A stretch of 40,841 bases of DNA from Balneolales bacterium. Its GTDB lineage: Bacteria > Bacteroidota > Rhodothermia > Balneolales > Natronogracilivirgulaceae. Below the pieces are notes generated by a model. The model was not told where the DNA came from, made no database searches, and was given only the letters and a program-made list of their open reading frames with translations. Location: contig SLOL01000015.1 of the NCBI GenBank assembly GCA_007132495.1, forward strand, positions 1-40,841. The letters are read 5' to 3'. A program made the position numbers and the translations under genes. Shown here in pieces: positions 34,296-40,841 of this stretch. The first letter of the stretch is position 1, and every line of letters begins with the position of its first letter.

Positions 34296-35558
34296 TCAGT
34301 GGAGGATGCTTTTCAGGATATCCAGTTGATCGTGGGGATCCAGATTTTGCAGATCGTGTCCCATGCGGTCTCGCTTGGTCTGCAGATAGCGAAGGTTCTC
34401 AGGATAGGATTCGGTTTCCAGCGGAACCCGGTCCACGATTTCAAGGCCGTATCCAACCAGTCCAACCCGCTTGGCGGGATTGTTGGTCATGAGCCGCATC
34501 TTGCAGATGCCCAGTGTCCGCAGCATCTGAGCACCGATACCGTAGTCGCGCAGATCGGATTGAAAGCCGAGTGCTTCATTGGCTTCAATGGTATCCATCC
34601 CTTCTTCCTGGAGTTTATAGGCGCGAAGTTTGTTGATCAGGCCGATCCCCCGTCCCTCCTGATTCATGTAAAGGACGGCTCCTGCTCCGGCCTCTTCCAC
34701 CATACGCAGCGCCGTATGAAGCTGTTCACCACAATCACATCTTTTAGAACCGAACACGTCACCGGTCATACACAGGGAGTGTACACGTACAAGCACGGGC
34801 TCATCTTCTTCCCAGGTGCCTTTCACCAGGGCCAAATGGACCCCTCCGGTGAGCTTCTCTTCGAATGCGTGCAGCCGGAAGTCCCCGTAAATGGTGGGCA
34901 ACTGTATGGAAATGGCTTCCCTGACCAGGCTTTCGTTTTTCATCCGGTAGCTGATCAGGTCCTTGATGGTGACCAGTTTCATGTCAAACTTGCGGGCCAC
35001 CTTGATAAGGTCGTTGAGCCGGGCCATGGATCCGTCGTCATTCATGATTTCACAAATGACACCGGCGGGTTTGCATCCGGCCAGACGGGCCAGATCAATG
35101 GAAGCCTCGGTGTGACCGGCACGGCGCAACACGCCCCCTTCCCGGCTGATCAGCGGGAAAACATGTCCGGGACGCCGGAAGTCTTCCGGCCTGGAATCTT
35201 CGTCGATAAGTGCCTGGATGGTTTTGGCACGATCAGAAGCTGAAATGCCGGTCGTGGTATCAGGGCGGTGATCCACCGACACCGTAAAGGCGGTCTCCAT
35301 GGAGTCGGTGTTGTTGACAACCATGGGTTCCAGATTCAGGTCGTAGGCACGCTGCCGGGTGACCGGTACGCAGACCAGCCCCCGCCCTGAAGTCACCATC
35401 GTATTTATATGCTCCGCCGTGACCTTCTCGGCGGCCATGACAAAATCGCCCTCGTTTTCGCGATCTTCATCGTCCACGACAATGACCATCTTGCCGGCAC
35501 GGATATCCGCAACAGCCGACTCAATGGTGTTAAAAGGGCTGTCTTTCTTCTGCGACAT
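34296..35558 (-). CDS. ribBA: Bifunctional 3,4-dihydroxy-2-butanone-4-phosphate synthase / GTP cyclohydrolase II
   Basis: Catalyses both entry steps of riboflavin synthesis. The N-terminal RibB half has [10 protein letters not shown] (29-38), RRPGHVFPL (about 128-136) and [17 protein letters not shown]. The C-terminal RibA half has [15 protein letters not shown] with Cys263, zinc ligands Cys274 and Cys276 (KRCDCGEQL), NQEGRGIGL (about 299-307) and [10 protein letters not shown]. The 420 residues are the usual length for a fused protein. It lies 46 nt downstream of yajC; I see no FMN riboswitch ahead of it. Confidence 0.97.
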   Translation of the reverse strand: MSQKKDSPFNTIESAVADIRAGKMVIVVDDEDRENEGDFVMAAEKVTAEHINTMVTSGRGLVCVPVTRQRAYDLNLEPMVVNNTDSMETAFTVSVDHRPDTTTGISASDRAKTIQALIDEDSRPEDFRRPGHVFPLISREGGVLRRAGHTEASIDLARLAGCKPAGVICEIMNDDGSMARLNDLIKVARKFDMKLVTIKDLISYRMKNESLVREAISIQLPTIYGDFRLHAFEEKLTGGVHLALVKGTWEEDEPVLVRVHSLCMTGDVFGSKRCDCGEQLHTALRMVEEAGAGAVLYMNQEGRGIGLINKLRAYKLQEEGMDTIEANEALGFQSDLRDYGIGAQMLRTLGICKMRLMTNNPAKRVGLVGYGLEIVDRVPLETESYPENLRYLQTKRDRMGHDLQNLDPHDQLDILKSILH

Positions 35559-35604
35559 ATACTACCTGAAAAAGAGTGTTTGTCCGGGAGCGGACTTCCA
35601 ATCG

Positions 35605-35910
35605 TTACTTCTGTGGATTGACATCCACAATGGCGTTTTTAAGCAGTTTAACCTTAACATCCTTGTCAACTTCAAGCATGATCGAATCATCTTCAATTGC
35701 CGAAACAATGCCGACCATTCCACCTGATGTAACAACTTTATCCCCCTTTTTCATTTCAGAAACTTTATTTTGAATCTCTTTCTGCTTTTTGGACTGGGGA
35801 CGTATAATGAAGAGATAGAAGACGAGAAATATGGCTGCAAGAAATATCAAACTTGTGAAACCGCCACCACCTTCGGCATCGGCAGCAAAGAACATTAACA
35901 GGGTATTCAT
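35605..35910 (-). CDS. yajC: Preprotein translocase accessory subunit YajC
   Basis: Small inner-membrane partner of SecDF. The 101 residues have one helix (about 18-36), then the family signature IIRPQSKKQKEIQNK and GDKVVTSGGMVGIVSAIEDD, all typical of YajC. It appears to be co-transcribed with ribBA downstream and has its own likely promoter. Confidence 0.96.
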   Translation of the reverse strand: MNTLLMFFAADAEGGGGFTSLIFLAAIFLVFYLFIIRPQSKKQKEIQNKVSEMKKGDKVVTSGGMVGIVSAIEDDSIMLEVDKDVKVKLLKNAIVDVNPQK

Positions 35911-35960
35911 AGGGTAATGGTATTAAGATGGATAACGTAATAATGCTTATAAGTATCCTT

Positions 35961-35992
35961 TAAATATACGATTTTTAGCAAGGTACTACAAA
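35961..35992 (-). promoter_or_regulatory. Bacteroidetes-type promoter of yajC
   Basis: The minus strand reads TTTG (35992-35989), a 20-nt spacer, then TATATTTA (35968-35961). This matches the TTTG-N19/20-TAnnTTTG pattern with one mismatch in the last base. It is 50 nt upstream of the yajC start. Confidence 0.6.
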
Positions 35993-36042
35993 ACGCGGAC
36001 GTCATTGCCGCCTGGTGGTGCGTAACGGTAAAAGGGGGTGAG

Positions 36043-36097
36043 AAAAAAAACAGAGTGGACCACACCATTACAGCCTTCGGTGTGATGCCACTCTGTT
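36043..36097 (-). terminator. Rho-independent terminator of the RraA-family gene
   Basis: On the minus strand, AACAGAGTGG (36097-36088) pairs with CCACTCTGTT (36058-36049). An inner CACACC/GGTGTG helix follows, and the hairpin ends in eight T (complement of the A run at 36043-36050). It begins about 65 nt after the stop of the gene at 36163. Confidence 0.9.
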
Positions 36098-36162
36098 CTG
36101 TGTAAAAATTCGGTTAGTTGCGAATCAGGTGTAATACCCTGATTATCAAGGTATTTTATTCA

Positions 36163-37041
36163 TCAAGGCACATTGGGATCCGCCGGCAGGCCCAACCGCT
36201 CAAAGAACGCTTCGGGCTGTTCGCGAATCCGGACGGTTTCGTCCATGGGAAGCCCGAGCTCCTCGTAAAGTTCACGGCGTCCGGCGATATCATCAACAAG
36301 TTCCTGGTAGGCAATCTGCCCGACTCGTGCGGCGACTCTTCTCGGAACGACAACCACGCCGTCGAGATCGGCTACAATTACGTCTCCCGGATAAACAAGG
36401 GCACCGCCAACAACAACCGGGCGCTGGACATCGATAATCTCGTTGCGACCGATCCGCTCACCGCGTCCCCGGTCGTAGTAGTCGGTGTACACCGGATTGC
36501 GCTGCAAGATAATTTCGTCGATATCCCGGACACCGCCGGCGGAAACGAGTCCGACCATGCCGCGATCGGTCCAGTCCATAATATTTTTGGAACCGGTGGA
36601 ACCGGCGTCGTTATCGCCCTGATTGTCGATGACCAGGACGGTTCCCGGTTTGATGTGTTCGGCGAACGGTTCCGGTGAGATTTCGTTGTACCAGTGACCG
36701 CGCCATTGGCGGTACTCTTCATAGTTGGCCGGATCGGTAAGGTCCACACCGGGGTGCATGGGGCGGTTGGTCGGTCCGTAGCGTGCCGTTACGGCAACCC
36801 CGGAAATCCGGTGGCTCATGTCGGCGACATCATCCCACAAAGGCGCCATTTTCGGATCCATTACACCGACGCCTCCATATCCCAATGTAGCCAGCCCGTC
36901 GACTACATCGGCGACCCTTGCGCCGTCATAGAGCTCCACCAGCACTTCATCGGATACTCCGTGATCGTCATATGGCGGCGATGCAACTGTAAAAGCGTGC
37001 CCCACAAAAGGCAGCAACAAGGCAAGTATCAGTTTTTTCAT
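36163..37041 (-). CDS. Exported RraA-family protein (HMG/CHA aldolase-like fold)
   Basis: A 292-residue protein with the RraA/MenG-like fold, which covers 4-hydroxy-4-methyl-2-oxoglutarate aldolases and the RNase E regulator RraA. The motifs are LYDGARVADVVDG near the start, KPGTVLVIDNQGDNDAGSTGSKN, GMVGLVSAGGVRDIDEI with the active-site Arg-Asp pair, and VYPGDVIVADLDGVVVVPR. Unusually, it begins with a signal peptide (MKKLILALLLPFVGHAFTVA), so it should act outside the cytoplasm. The substrate is unknown. It is transcribed alone with a strong terminator. Confidence 0.85.
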   Translation of the reverse strand: MKKLILALLLPFVGHAFTVASPPYDDHGVSDEVLVELYDGARVADVVDGLATLGYGGVGVMDPKMAPLWDDVADMSHRISGVAVTARYGPTNRPMHPGVDLTDPANYEEYRQWRGHWYNEISPEPFAEHIKPGTVLVIDNQGDNDAGSTGSKNIMDWTDRGMVGLVSAGGVRDIDEIILQRNPVYTDYYDRGRGERIGRNEIIDVQRPVVVGGALVYPGDVIVADLDGVVVVPRRVAARVGQIAYQELVDDIAGRRELYEELGLPMDETVRIREQPEAFFERLGLPADPNVP

Positions 37042-37156
37042 AGTTAATATTATTATAGTTATCAGGTTTGCCGGATACCATGGAAAACCGTGAGGATGCT
37101 GCGATTATTCCCGGCTTTCTGTTAAAGTCAAAAAAAACCCGATTAAATCAAAAAAA

Positions 37157-37405
37157 ATGATTATTGGGGAATTGATCGGTTACGTCTTCAGAATCCCGCC
37201 GGAAGGACGCAGTGGCACAGCTCGTAAATGGCTGGCGCGCAACTACACCCGTCCCGAATGGTACCGGAAAATGGAAGATTTCCATGAAGAACCCCGTGAC
37301 GCCACGATCACCAGGCTTGATGAACTCAGTCTCAAATCACGGATGAGGTTCGAATATCTTGCCGGAAAGGGCGATGTGAGTATGTTGCGCGAACATCTGG
37401 TGTAG
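37157..37405 (+). CDS. Small hypothetical protein (82 residues)
   Basis: An ATG frame of 82 codons with protein-like composition (rich in Arg, Glu, Leu; start MIIGELIGYVFRIPPEG). It lies in the gap between the RraA-family gene (minus) and the T9SS protein gene (plus). A run of A precedes the ATG rather than a clear Shine-Dalgarno site. The product would be soluble and basic-acidic mixed, without a signal peptide or metal-binding Cys. I do not recognise the family; chance cannot be excluded, but no longer frame covers the stretch on either strand. Confidence 0.5.
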   Translation: MIIGELIGYVFRIPPEGRSGTARKWLARNYTRPEWYRKMEDFHEEPRDATITRLDELSLKSRMRFEYLAGKGDVSMLREHLV

Positions 37406-37682
37406 GTGGAACAGGAGGATGCGGGGGACCGGTACCGGGATTATCCGGTGGTTATCGGGGAGAAAGGGTTACCGGTCTGAAAATGTGACAAACTTTCCGG
37501 TATGGAGGCTTTGTATAACGGCCTCAGGCTGAAAAAAGGAGTTTGATTTTCCAGTAGTCATAACTTACACTTACGCCGAAAGCAATGTAATCACGTAAGT
37601 TGTGCGTGCATATCTCACAATGATCTGATTATATGCTATGATGCGTGATTCTTGCATAATACTTCATAAAAACAATCAGTAT

Positions 37683-40169
37683 ATGTCTACTTTAAGAGAG
37701 TTATTTTCAAATATTCTAACGAAATGTGTTTCCCATATTCGGACCATTTCAGTAACCGGAATGGTTCGGGCGATCCCTGCTTTTCTGGCAATGGGTGGGA
37801 TGCTACAACTTACGGCCATCGCTGAAGCACAGGATGATGGCTGGCAGAAGAATCAGCTGCGCATGGAGCAAAATGTTATCGTTGAAACCATCGTTTCTCC
37901 TGATGATGATACACGATGGATTTTGGGCAGCCATGCCGGGATCAGTGGTATGAGGGGCTTTAGTAATGATGGTGGAAATGTGTATGAAGTTGAACTTCAT
38001 GGATGGGCCGTTAATGATGTACACGCCATTGATGCCGAAAACGGATGGGCTGTCGGCGATGAAGGCAAAATTTATAAAACCGGGAACAGCTGGGAAGAAT
38101 GGGAGTTTATCGATACCGGTTTGGGAAGATTTGTAACCTTTCATGCCATAGCGTTTTCCGACCCGGATACCGGATGGATCGTCGGAAATCTCGGTTATAT
38201 GTATGCTACCACGGATGGCGGAGAAAACTGGAACGAAGTAGAAAACGAATTAGATGACGAGGTGCTTTACGATCTTGTATTTGCTGATGAAGAATCAGCA
38301 TGGATTGTGGGGAGTGGTGGTTTGATTCTGCATACCGATGACGGTGGTGAAAACTGGAATGAACAGCAGACTCCGACCGAAGAAAACCTGTTATCCATAA
38401 CACTTGTTGACACTGAAACCGCGTGGGTAGTTGGCAGAAACGGTACCATATTGAATACCCGGGATGCCGGTGACAGCTGGGAGGAGTCAACAGACTTCAC
38501 CGATGAGGTACGATTAGAGGATGTCGATTTTGTGGATCAGGATACCGGATGGATTACCGGTTATGAGGGAACGATTCTGCATACCAATGACGGCGGAGAG
38601 AACTGGCAGGTACAGGACAGCCCGATTGATGTCGACATCCGTGCTGTGGAATTTTTCGATGCCGACCGTGGTTGGGCCGCCGGATCAGCCGCAACGATTC
38701 TGGAAACCGAAGACGGTGGTGAAAACTGGAATTATGTTTCAATTAATAACGAGTCTGTATACTTTCTGGACGAACATACCGGATGGGTTGGTGGTCGGCA
38801 TGGTCAGATTATGCATACCCGTGATGGCGGAGAAAACTGGTATCAACAATCTACGCCCATCGATGATGAAAATATAGAAGATCTGAAGTTTCTGGATAAA
38901 GATACCGGTTGGGCGATTGTCCGACAAGGCAATGTGCTGCGCACAGAAGACGGCGGGGAAACCTGGAACGAGCAGGATCATCTTAATGAATTTCTGGATA
39001 AAATTGCAGCAGTTGATGATCAAACAGCATGGATTATTGGAGAAAGACGATCCATCTTCCACACAGATGACGGAGGTGATACCTGGGTAGAGCAGGATGA
39101 CGGACTCATTGCGGGTGATTTATATGATGTCACATTTGTCGATCACAACACAGGGTTTATTTCCGGCTCGCAAGGAAGAATATTGGCCACAGTTGATGGC
39201 GGAGATACCTGGGAGGAACTAGAAACAAATACCAATGAGGACATCCGGACGGTCATGTTCCTGGATGAAAATACAGGCTACATCGCCGGCGGTGATGGTA
39301 TTGTATTCAAAACGGATGATGGTGGTGAGTCCTGGAGTAATGTCGGTAGTTCGGTAACCGAGGGAGTAATTTTTGATATGGAAGTACTAAACCCCTGGGT
39401 GGTATGGGTCCTGGGACCCAGAGGAGAGATTGCTCATACACGGGATGGCGGCAATAACTGGGAGACCCAGAGAGAAGAAGGCGCAATCGGAGAATTAAGT
39501 GCGCTGCATTTCACCGATGAGCAGACCGGCTGGGCGGTTGGAAGTGAAGGCCGGATACTGAATTATAACGGTGAAGAAATTGTACTCTATCCGTTTGAAC
39601 CGCAGCTTTCGAGTCCGTTCGACAATGAGGAATTAGACCCGGATGAAGTGGAGTTTATTTGGAGAGAAACCGAGCCTTTTGTGCAGTACTACCAATTTCA
39701 GTTGGCTCCGGATGAAGATTTCGATGAGGTTGTTGTCGATTCTGTTATGGATGCGACTTCTCTGACTATTGAAAATCTCAGCGACGATCACAAACAGTAC
39801 TGGTGGCGGGTTCGTGCCGAAAATGAATACGGTTGGGGGGATTACGGAACCCGGACATTTGAATTGGAAACCGTAACATCAAGTCAGGAGCCGGCAGATA
39901 TACCGGAAGGATATTCGGTGGATCCCAATTATCCCAATCCGTTTAATCCGGTTACAACTATAGGCTATCAGCTTCCGGAAAGCGCTCAGGTTAAGCTTGA
40001 GGTATTTGATATGCTTGGCCGAAGGGTAGCCACAGTAGTTGAGCAGAGGCAAAGTGCCGGTAGCTATGAAGTCACCTTCGACGCCTCCGGTCTTTCCAGC
40101 GGCATTTATATCTACCGGCTTGAAGCCGGTGAATTTACCGAAACGCAAAAGATGAACCTGGTTAAATAA
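37683..40169 (+). CDS. Secreted YCF48/BNR-like propeller protein with T9SS C-terminal sorting domain
   Basis: A large exported protein of about 828 residues. I start at the ATG at 37683; a frame-consistent ATG at 37638 would add 15 polar residues ahead of the signal. The signal hydrophobic stretch ends AIAEAQ. About 13-14 repeats of about 41 residues follow, each with a D-x-x-T-G-W-x-x-G-x-x-G-x-I-x-x-T-x-D-G-G-E-x-W core. These are typical of YCF48/BNR beta-propellers and so could form one or two propellers. Next comes an FnIII-like segment (about QLSSPFDNEELDPDEVEF to WWRVRAENEYGWGDYGTRTF). The final about 80 residues are a T9SS type A sorting domain: NYPNPFNPVTTIGYQLPE, VFDMLGRRVATVV, LSSGIYIYRLEAG, KMNLVK. 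Cell-surface or released protein; role unknown. Confidence 0.88.
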   Translation: MSTLRELFSNILTKCVSHIRTISVTGMVRAIPAFLAMGGMLQLTAIAEAQDDGWQKNQLRMEQNVIVETIVSPDDDTRWILGSHAGISGMRGFSNDGGNVYEVELHGWAVNDVHAIDAENGWAVGDEGKIYKTGNSWEEWEFIDTGLGRFVTFHAIAFSDPDTGWIVGNLGYMYATTDGGENWNEVENELDDEVLYDLVFADEESAWIVGSGGLILHTDDGGENWNEQQTPTEENLLSITLVDTETAWVVGRNGTILNTRDAGDSWEESTDFTDEVRLEDVDFVDQDTGWITGYEGTILHTNDGGENWQVQDSPIDVDIRAVEFFDADRGWAAGSAATILETEDGGENWNYVSINNESVYFLDEHTGWVGGRHGQIMHTRDGGENWYQQSTPIDDENIEDLKFLDKDTGWAIVRQGNVLRTEDGGETWNEQDHLNEFLDKIAAVDDQTAWIIGERRSIFHTDDGGDTWVEQDDGLIAGDLYDVTFVDHNTGFISGSQGRILATVDGGDTWEELETNTNEDIRTVMFLDENTGYIAGGDGIVFKTDDGGESWSNVGSSVTEGVIFDMEVLNPWVVWVLGPRGEIAHTRDGGNNWETQREEGAIGELSALHFTDEQTGWAVGSEGRILNYNGEEIVLYPFEPQLSSPFDNEELDPDEVEFIWRETEPFVQYYQFQLAPDEDFDEVVVDSVMDATSLTIENLSDDHKQYWWRVRAENEYGWGDYGTRTFELETVTSSQEPADIPEGYSVDPNYPNPFNPVTTIGYQLPESAQVKLEVFDMLGRRVATVVEQRQSAGSYEVTFDASGLSSGIYIYRLEAGEFTETQKMNLVK
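37999..39578 (+). repeat. About 13 repeats of about 120 bp coding propeller blades
   Basis: Blocks of about 38-43 codons recur, each with a gatggcggagaaaactgg-like core coding D-G-G-E-N-W. DNA copies differ by many silent and coding changes, so the array is old rather than freshly amplified. Best-kept cores are near 38217, 38340, 38592, 38711 and 38823. Confidence 0.8.
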
Positions 40170-40205
40170 GTCCCGCCGGTAATATTTACTCCCAATAGTC
40201 AGCAT

Positions 40206-40252
40206 AAAAAAAGCCCTTGTATCACTGTAATTTATTGTGATACAAGGGCTTT
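40206..40252 (-). terminator. Hairpin terminator of tRNA-Val
   Basis: A perfect 16-bp stem, AAAGCCCTTGTATCAC (40210-40225) with its complement at 40237-40252, closes an 11-nt loop. Read on the minus strand it is followed by a T run (complement of A at 40206-40212), as expected for the tRNA gene just upstream. On the plus strand it starts 40 nt after the T9SS gene stop and has only three T, so it may act weakly both ways. Confidence 0.85.
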
Positions 40253-40260
40253 AAGAGGTG

Positions 40261-40335
40261 TGGGTGGTACTGGATTCGAACCAGTGACCCCCTGCTTGTA
40301 AGGCAGGTGCTCTGAACCAGCTGAGCTAACCACCC
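40261..40335 (-). tRNA. tRNA-Val (anticodon UAC)
   Basis: The minus strand folds as a full cloverleaf: acceptor GGGTGGT paired with ACCACCC, D-arm GCTC...GAGC, anticodon stem CCTGC/GCAGG with loop CTTACAA (anticodon TAC), and T-arm CTGGTTCGAATCCAG. The discriminator is A; the CCA end is not encoded. 75 nt. Confidence 0.97.
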
Positions 40336-40653
40336 ATGGTTTTGGCAAGACTTTAAATATAAGCACATCTCATATCCGTAAGCAAGTCTGCTACTATCGA
40401 AATCCTTATTTTTTTTGTTAAATAAAATTAAGATTCAGCTTCACCGGGCGATAATTATATCTGTAGTGCTATGCGGTATGAAGCTGAATGGATCTTTATT
40501 CCGGTATAGCGGGTACAAAATTTGTTGTTGATCAGGGTGGCGTGGTCTATGCCGATCGACTGCAAAAAGGAAGAACTGTGTTACAAACCGGCGATCAACC
40601 CGAAGTTGGGAGCTGTAAACAAAGCTGAAAAACAAATATCCGGAGTTTTATTT
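40336..40653. other. Intergenic region before the receiver gene
   Basis: A 318-bp gap. It holds the likely promoter region of tRNA-Val on the minus side and one possible small plus-strand ORF at 40488-40628 (see separate entry). No hairpin terminator or repeat is seen. Confidence 0.4.
40488..40628 (+). CDS. Possible small ORF (46 residues) upstream of the receiver gene
   Basis: An ATG frame beginning MDLYSGIAGTKF and including VVDQGGVVYADRLQKG, ending at a TGA 25 nt before the receiver start. Its composition is protein-like and its spacing would fit an operon with the next gene. No motif or family is recognised and no strong ribosome binding site is seen, so it may be chance. Confidence 0.35.
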   Translation: MDLYSGIAGTKFVVDQGGVVYADRLQKGRTVLQTGDQPEVGSCKQS

Positions 40654-40841
40654 ATGGGCAAGATAAAGGCACTGGTGGTCGATGATTCGAAAATCATGAG
40701 AAGTGCAGTCAAGCGAACACTGGATCAGCTGATGCTGGCTGAATTTGATTATGTGGAGGCCATGGATGGAGAGGATGCGCTTGAAAAGTTCAATAATGAT
40801 GTGCAAATCATATTCCTTGACTGGAATATGCCCAAAATGAC
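40654..40841 (+). CDS. CheY-like response-regulator receiver domain (cut by window edge)
   Basis: The first about 62 residues are a receiver domain: MGKIKALVVDDSKIMRSAVKRTL with the acidic pair in VVDDS, then IIFLDWNMPKM with the phospho-accepting Asp. The Asp-Trp-Asn-Met-Pro form and the lack of an N-terminal lead are like CheY and other single-domain chemotaxis or motility regulators, but the remainder is outside the window so an output domain cannot be excluded. Confidence 0.88.
   Translation, partial: MGKIKALVVDDSKIMRSAVKRTLDQLMLAEFDYVEAMDGEDALEKFNNDVQIIFLDWNMPKM

Noticed and set aside
34299-35243. 314-codon plus-strand frame within ribBA
   Set aside because: Antisense to all key RibB/RibA motifs; composition is of a shadow frame.
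35559-35604. FMN riboswitch ahead of ribBA
   Set aside because: The gap is only 46 bp and has no RFN-type conserved elements.
37500-37610. Hairpins such as gaggc...gcctc and acttacg...cgtaagt before the T9SS gene
   Set aside because: Stems are short, loops are large or lack a T run, and no upstream gene needs a terminator there except the small ORF at 37157.
37999-39578. Regular repeats considered as a CRISPR array
   Set aside because: The units are in-frame coding repeats of a propeller protein and vary in sequence; there are no conserved repeats with unique spacers and no cas genes.

Overview
The window looks like chromosomal DNA of a Bacteroidetes-type (FCB group) bacterium, most likely a Balneolota/Rhodothermota relative. 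The evidence is: a secreted repeat protein with a type IX secretion (T9SS) C-terminal sorting domain; an ileS-dksA-lspA cluster with a DksA-like protein that lacks the zinc cysteines; eukaryote-like (type 2) isoleucyl-tRNA synthetase; DUF4292, DUF4168 and DUF1684 proteins; and promoters of the TTTG/TAnnTTTG kind. Proteins are rich in Asp/Glu, which would fit a salt-adapted organism (inference). I see no phage, transposon, CRISPR array or plasmid genes.

1-6000: a phosphate-uptake block on the minus strand: an OprP/OprO-type outer-membrane porin, then pstS-pstC-pstA-pstB-phoU (phoU runs off the left edge). Upstream of both the porin gene and pstS lie four hexamers at exact 11-bp spacing, followed 9 nt later by a -7-like element. 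This shared layout is the best regulatory signal in the window and is probably the PhoB-type operator of this lineage. 6150-7455: two tandem secreted DUF4168 paralogues. 7460-10400: a YdjM-like membrane hydrolase, a DoxX protein, an orphan terminator and a DUF1684 protein.

10470-19930: DNA repair: family X DNA polymerase with PHP domain (minus strand), then an overlapping AddB-like/AddA-like helicase-nuclease pair (plus strand). The addBA pair carries several short tandem repeats, including a 16-bp array across the addA stop codon. 19935-23190: a small anchored protein of unknown role and a secreted M14 carboxypeptidase. 23198-27525: a tightly packed minus-strand envelope operon (TPR lipoprotein, DUF4292 lipoprotein, EnvC-like degenerate M23 protein, four-helix membrane protein). 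27653-29133: fructosamine-kinase family protein plus low-molecular-weight phosphatase, a likely protein deglycation pair.

29570-34221: ileS, dksA-like, lspA and sufU-like genes on the plus strand. 34296-35910: ribBA and yajC on the minus strand. 36163-37041: an exported RraA-family protein with a strong terminator. 37157-37405: a small unknown ORF. 37683-40169: a secreted YCF48/BNR-like propeller protein with T9SS tail. 40261-40335: tRNA-Val(UAC) on the minus strand. 40654 to the end: start of a CheY-like receiver gene.

Functions are assigned by reading motifs only; no database search was run.
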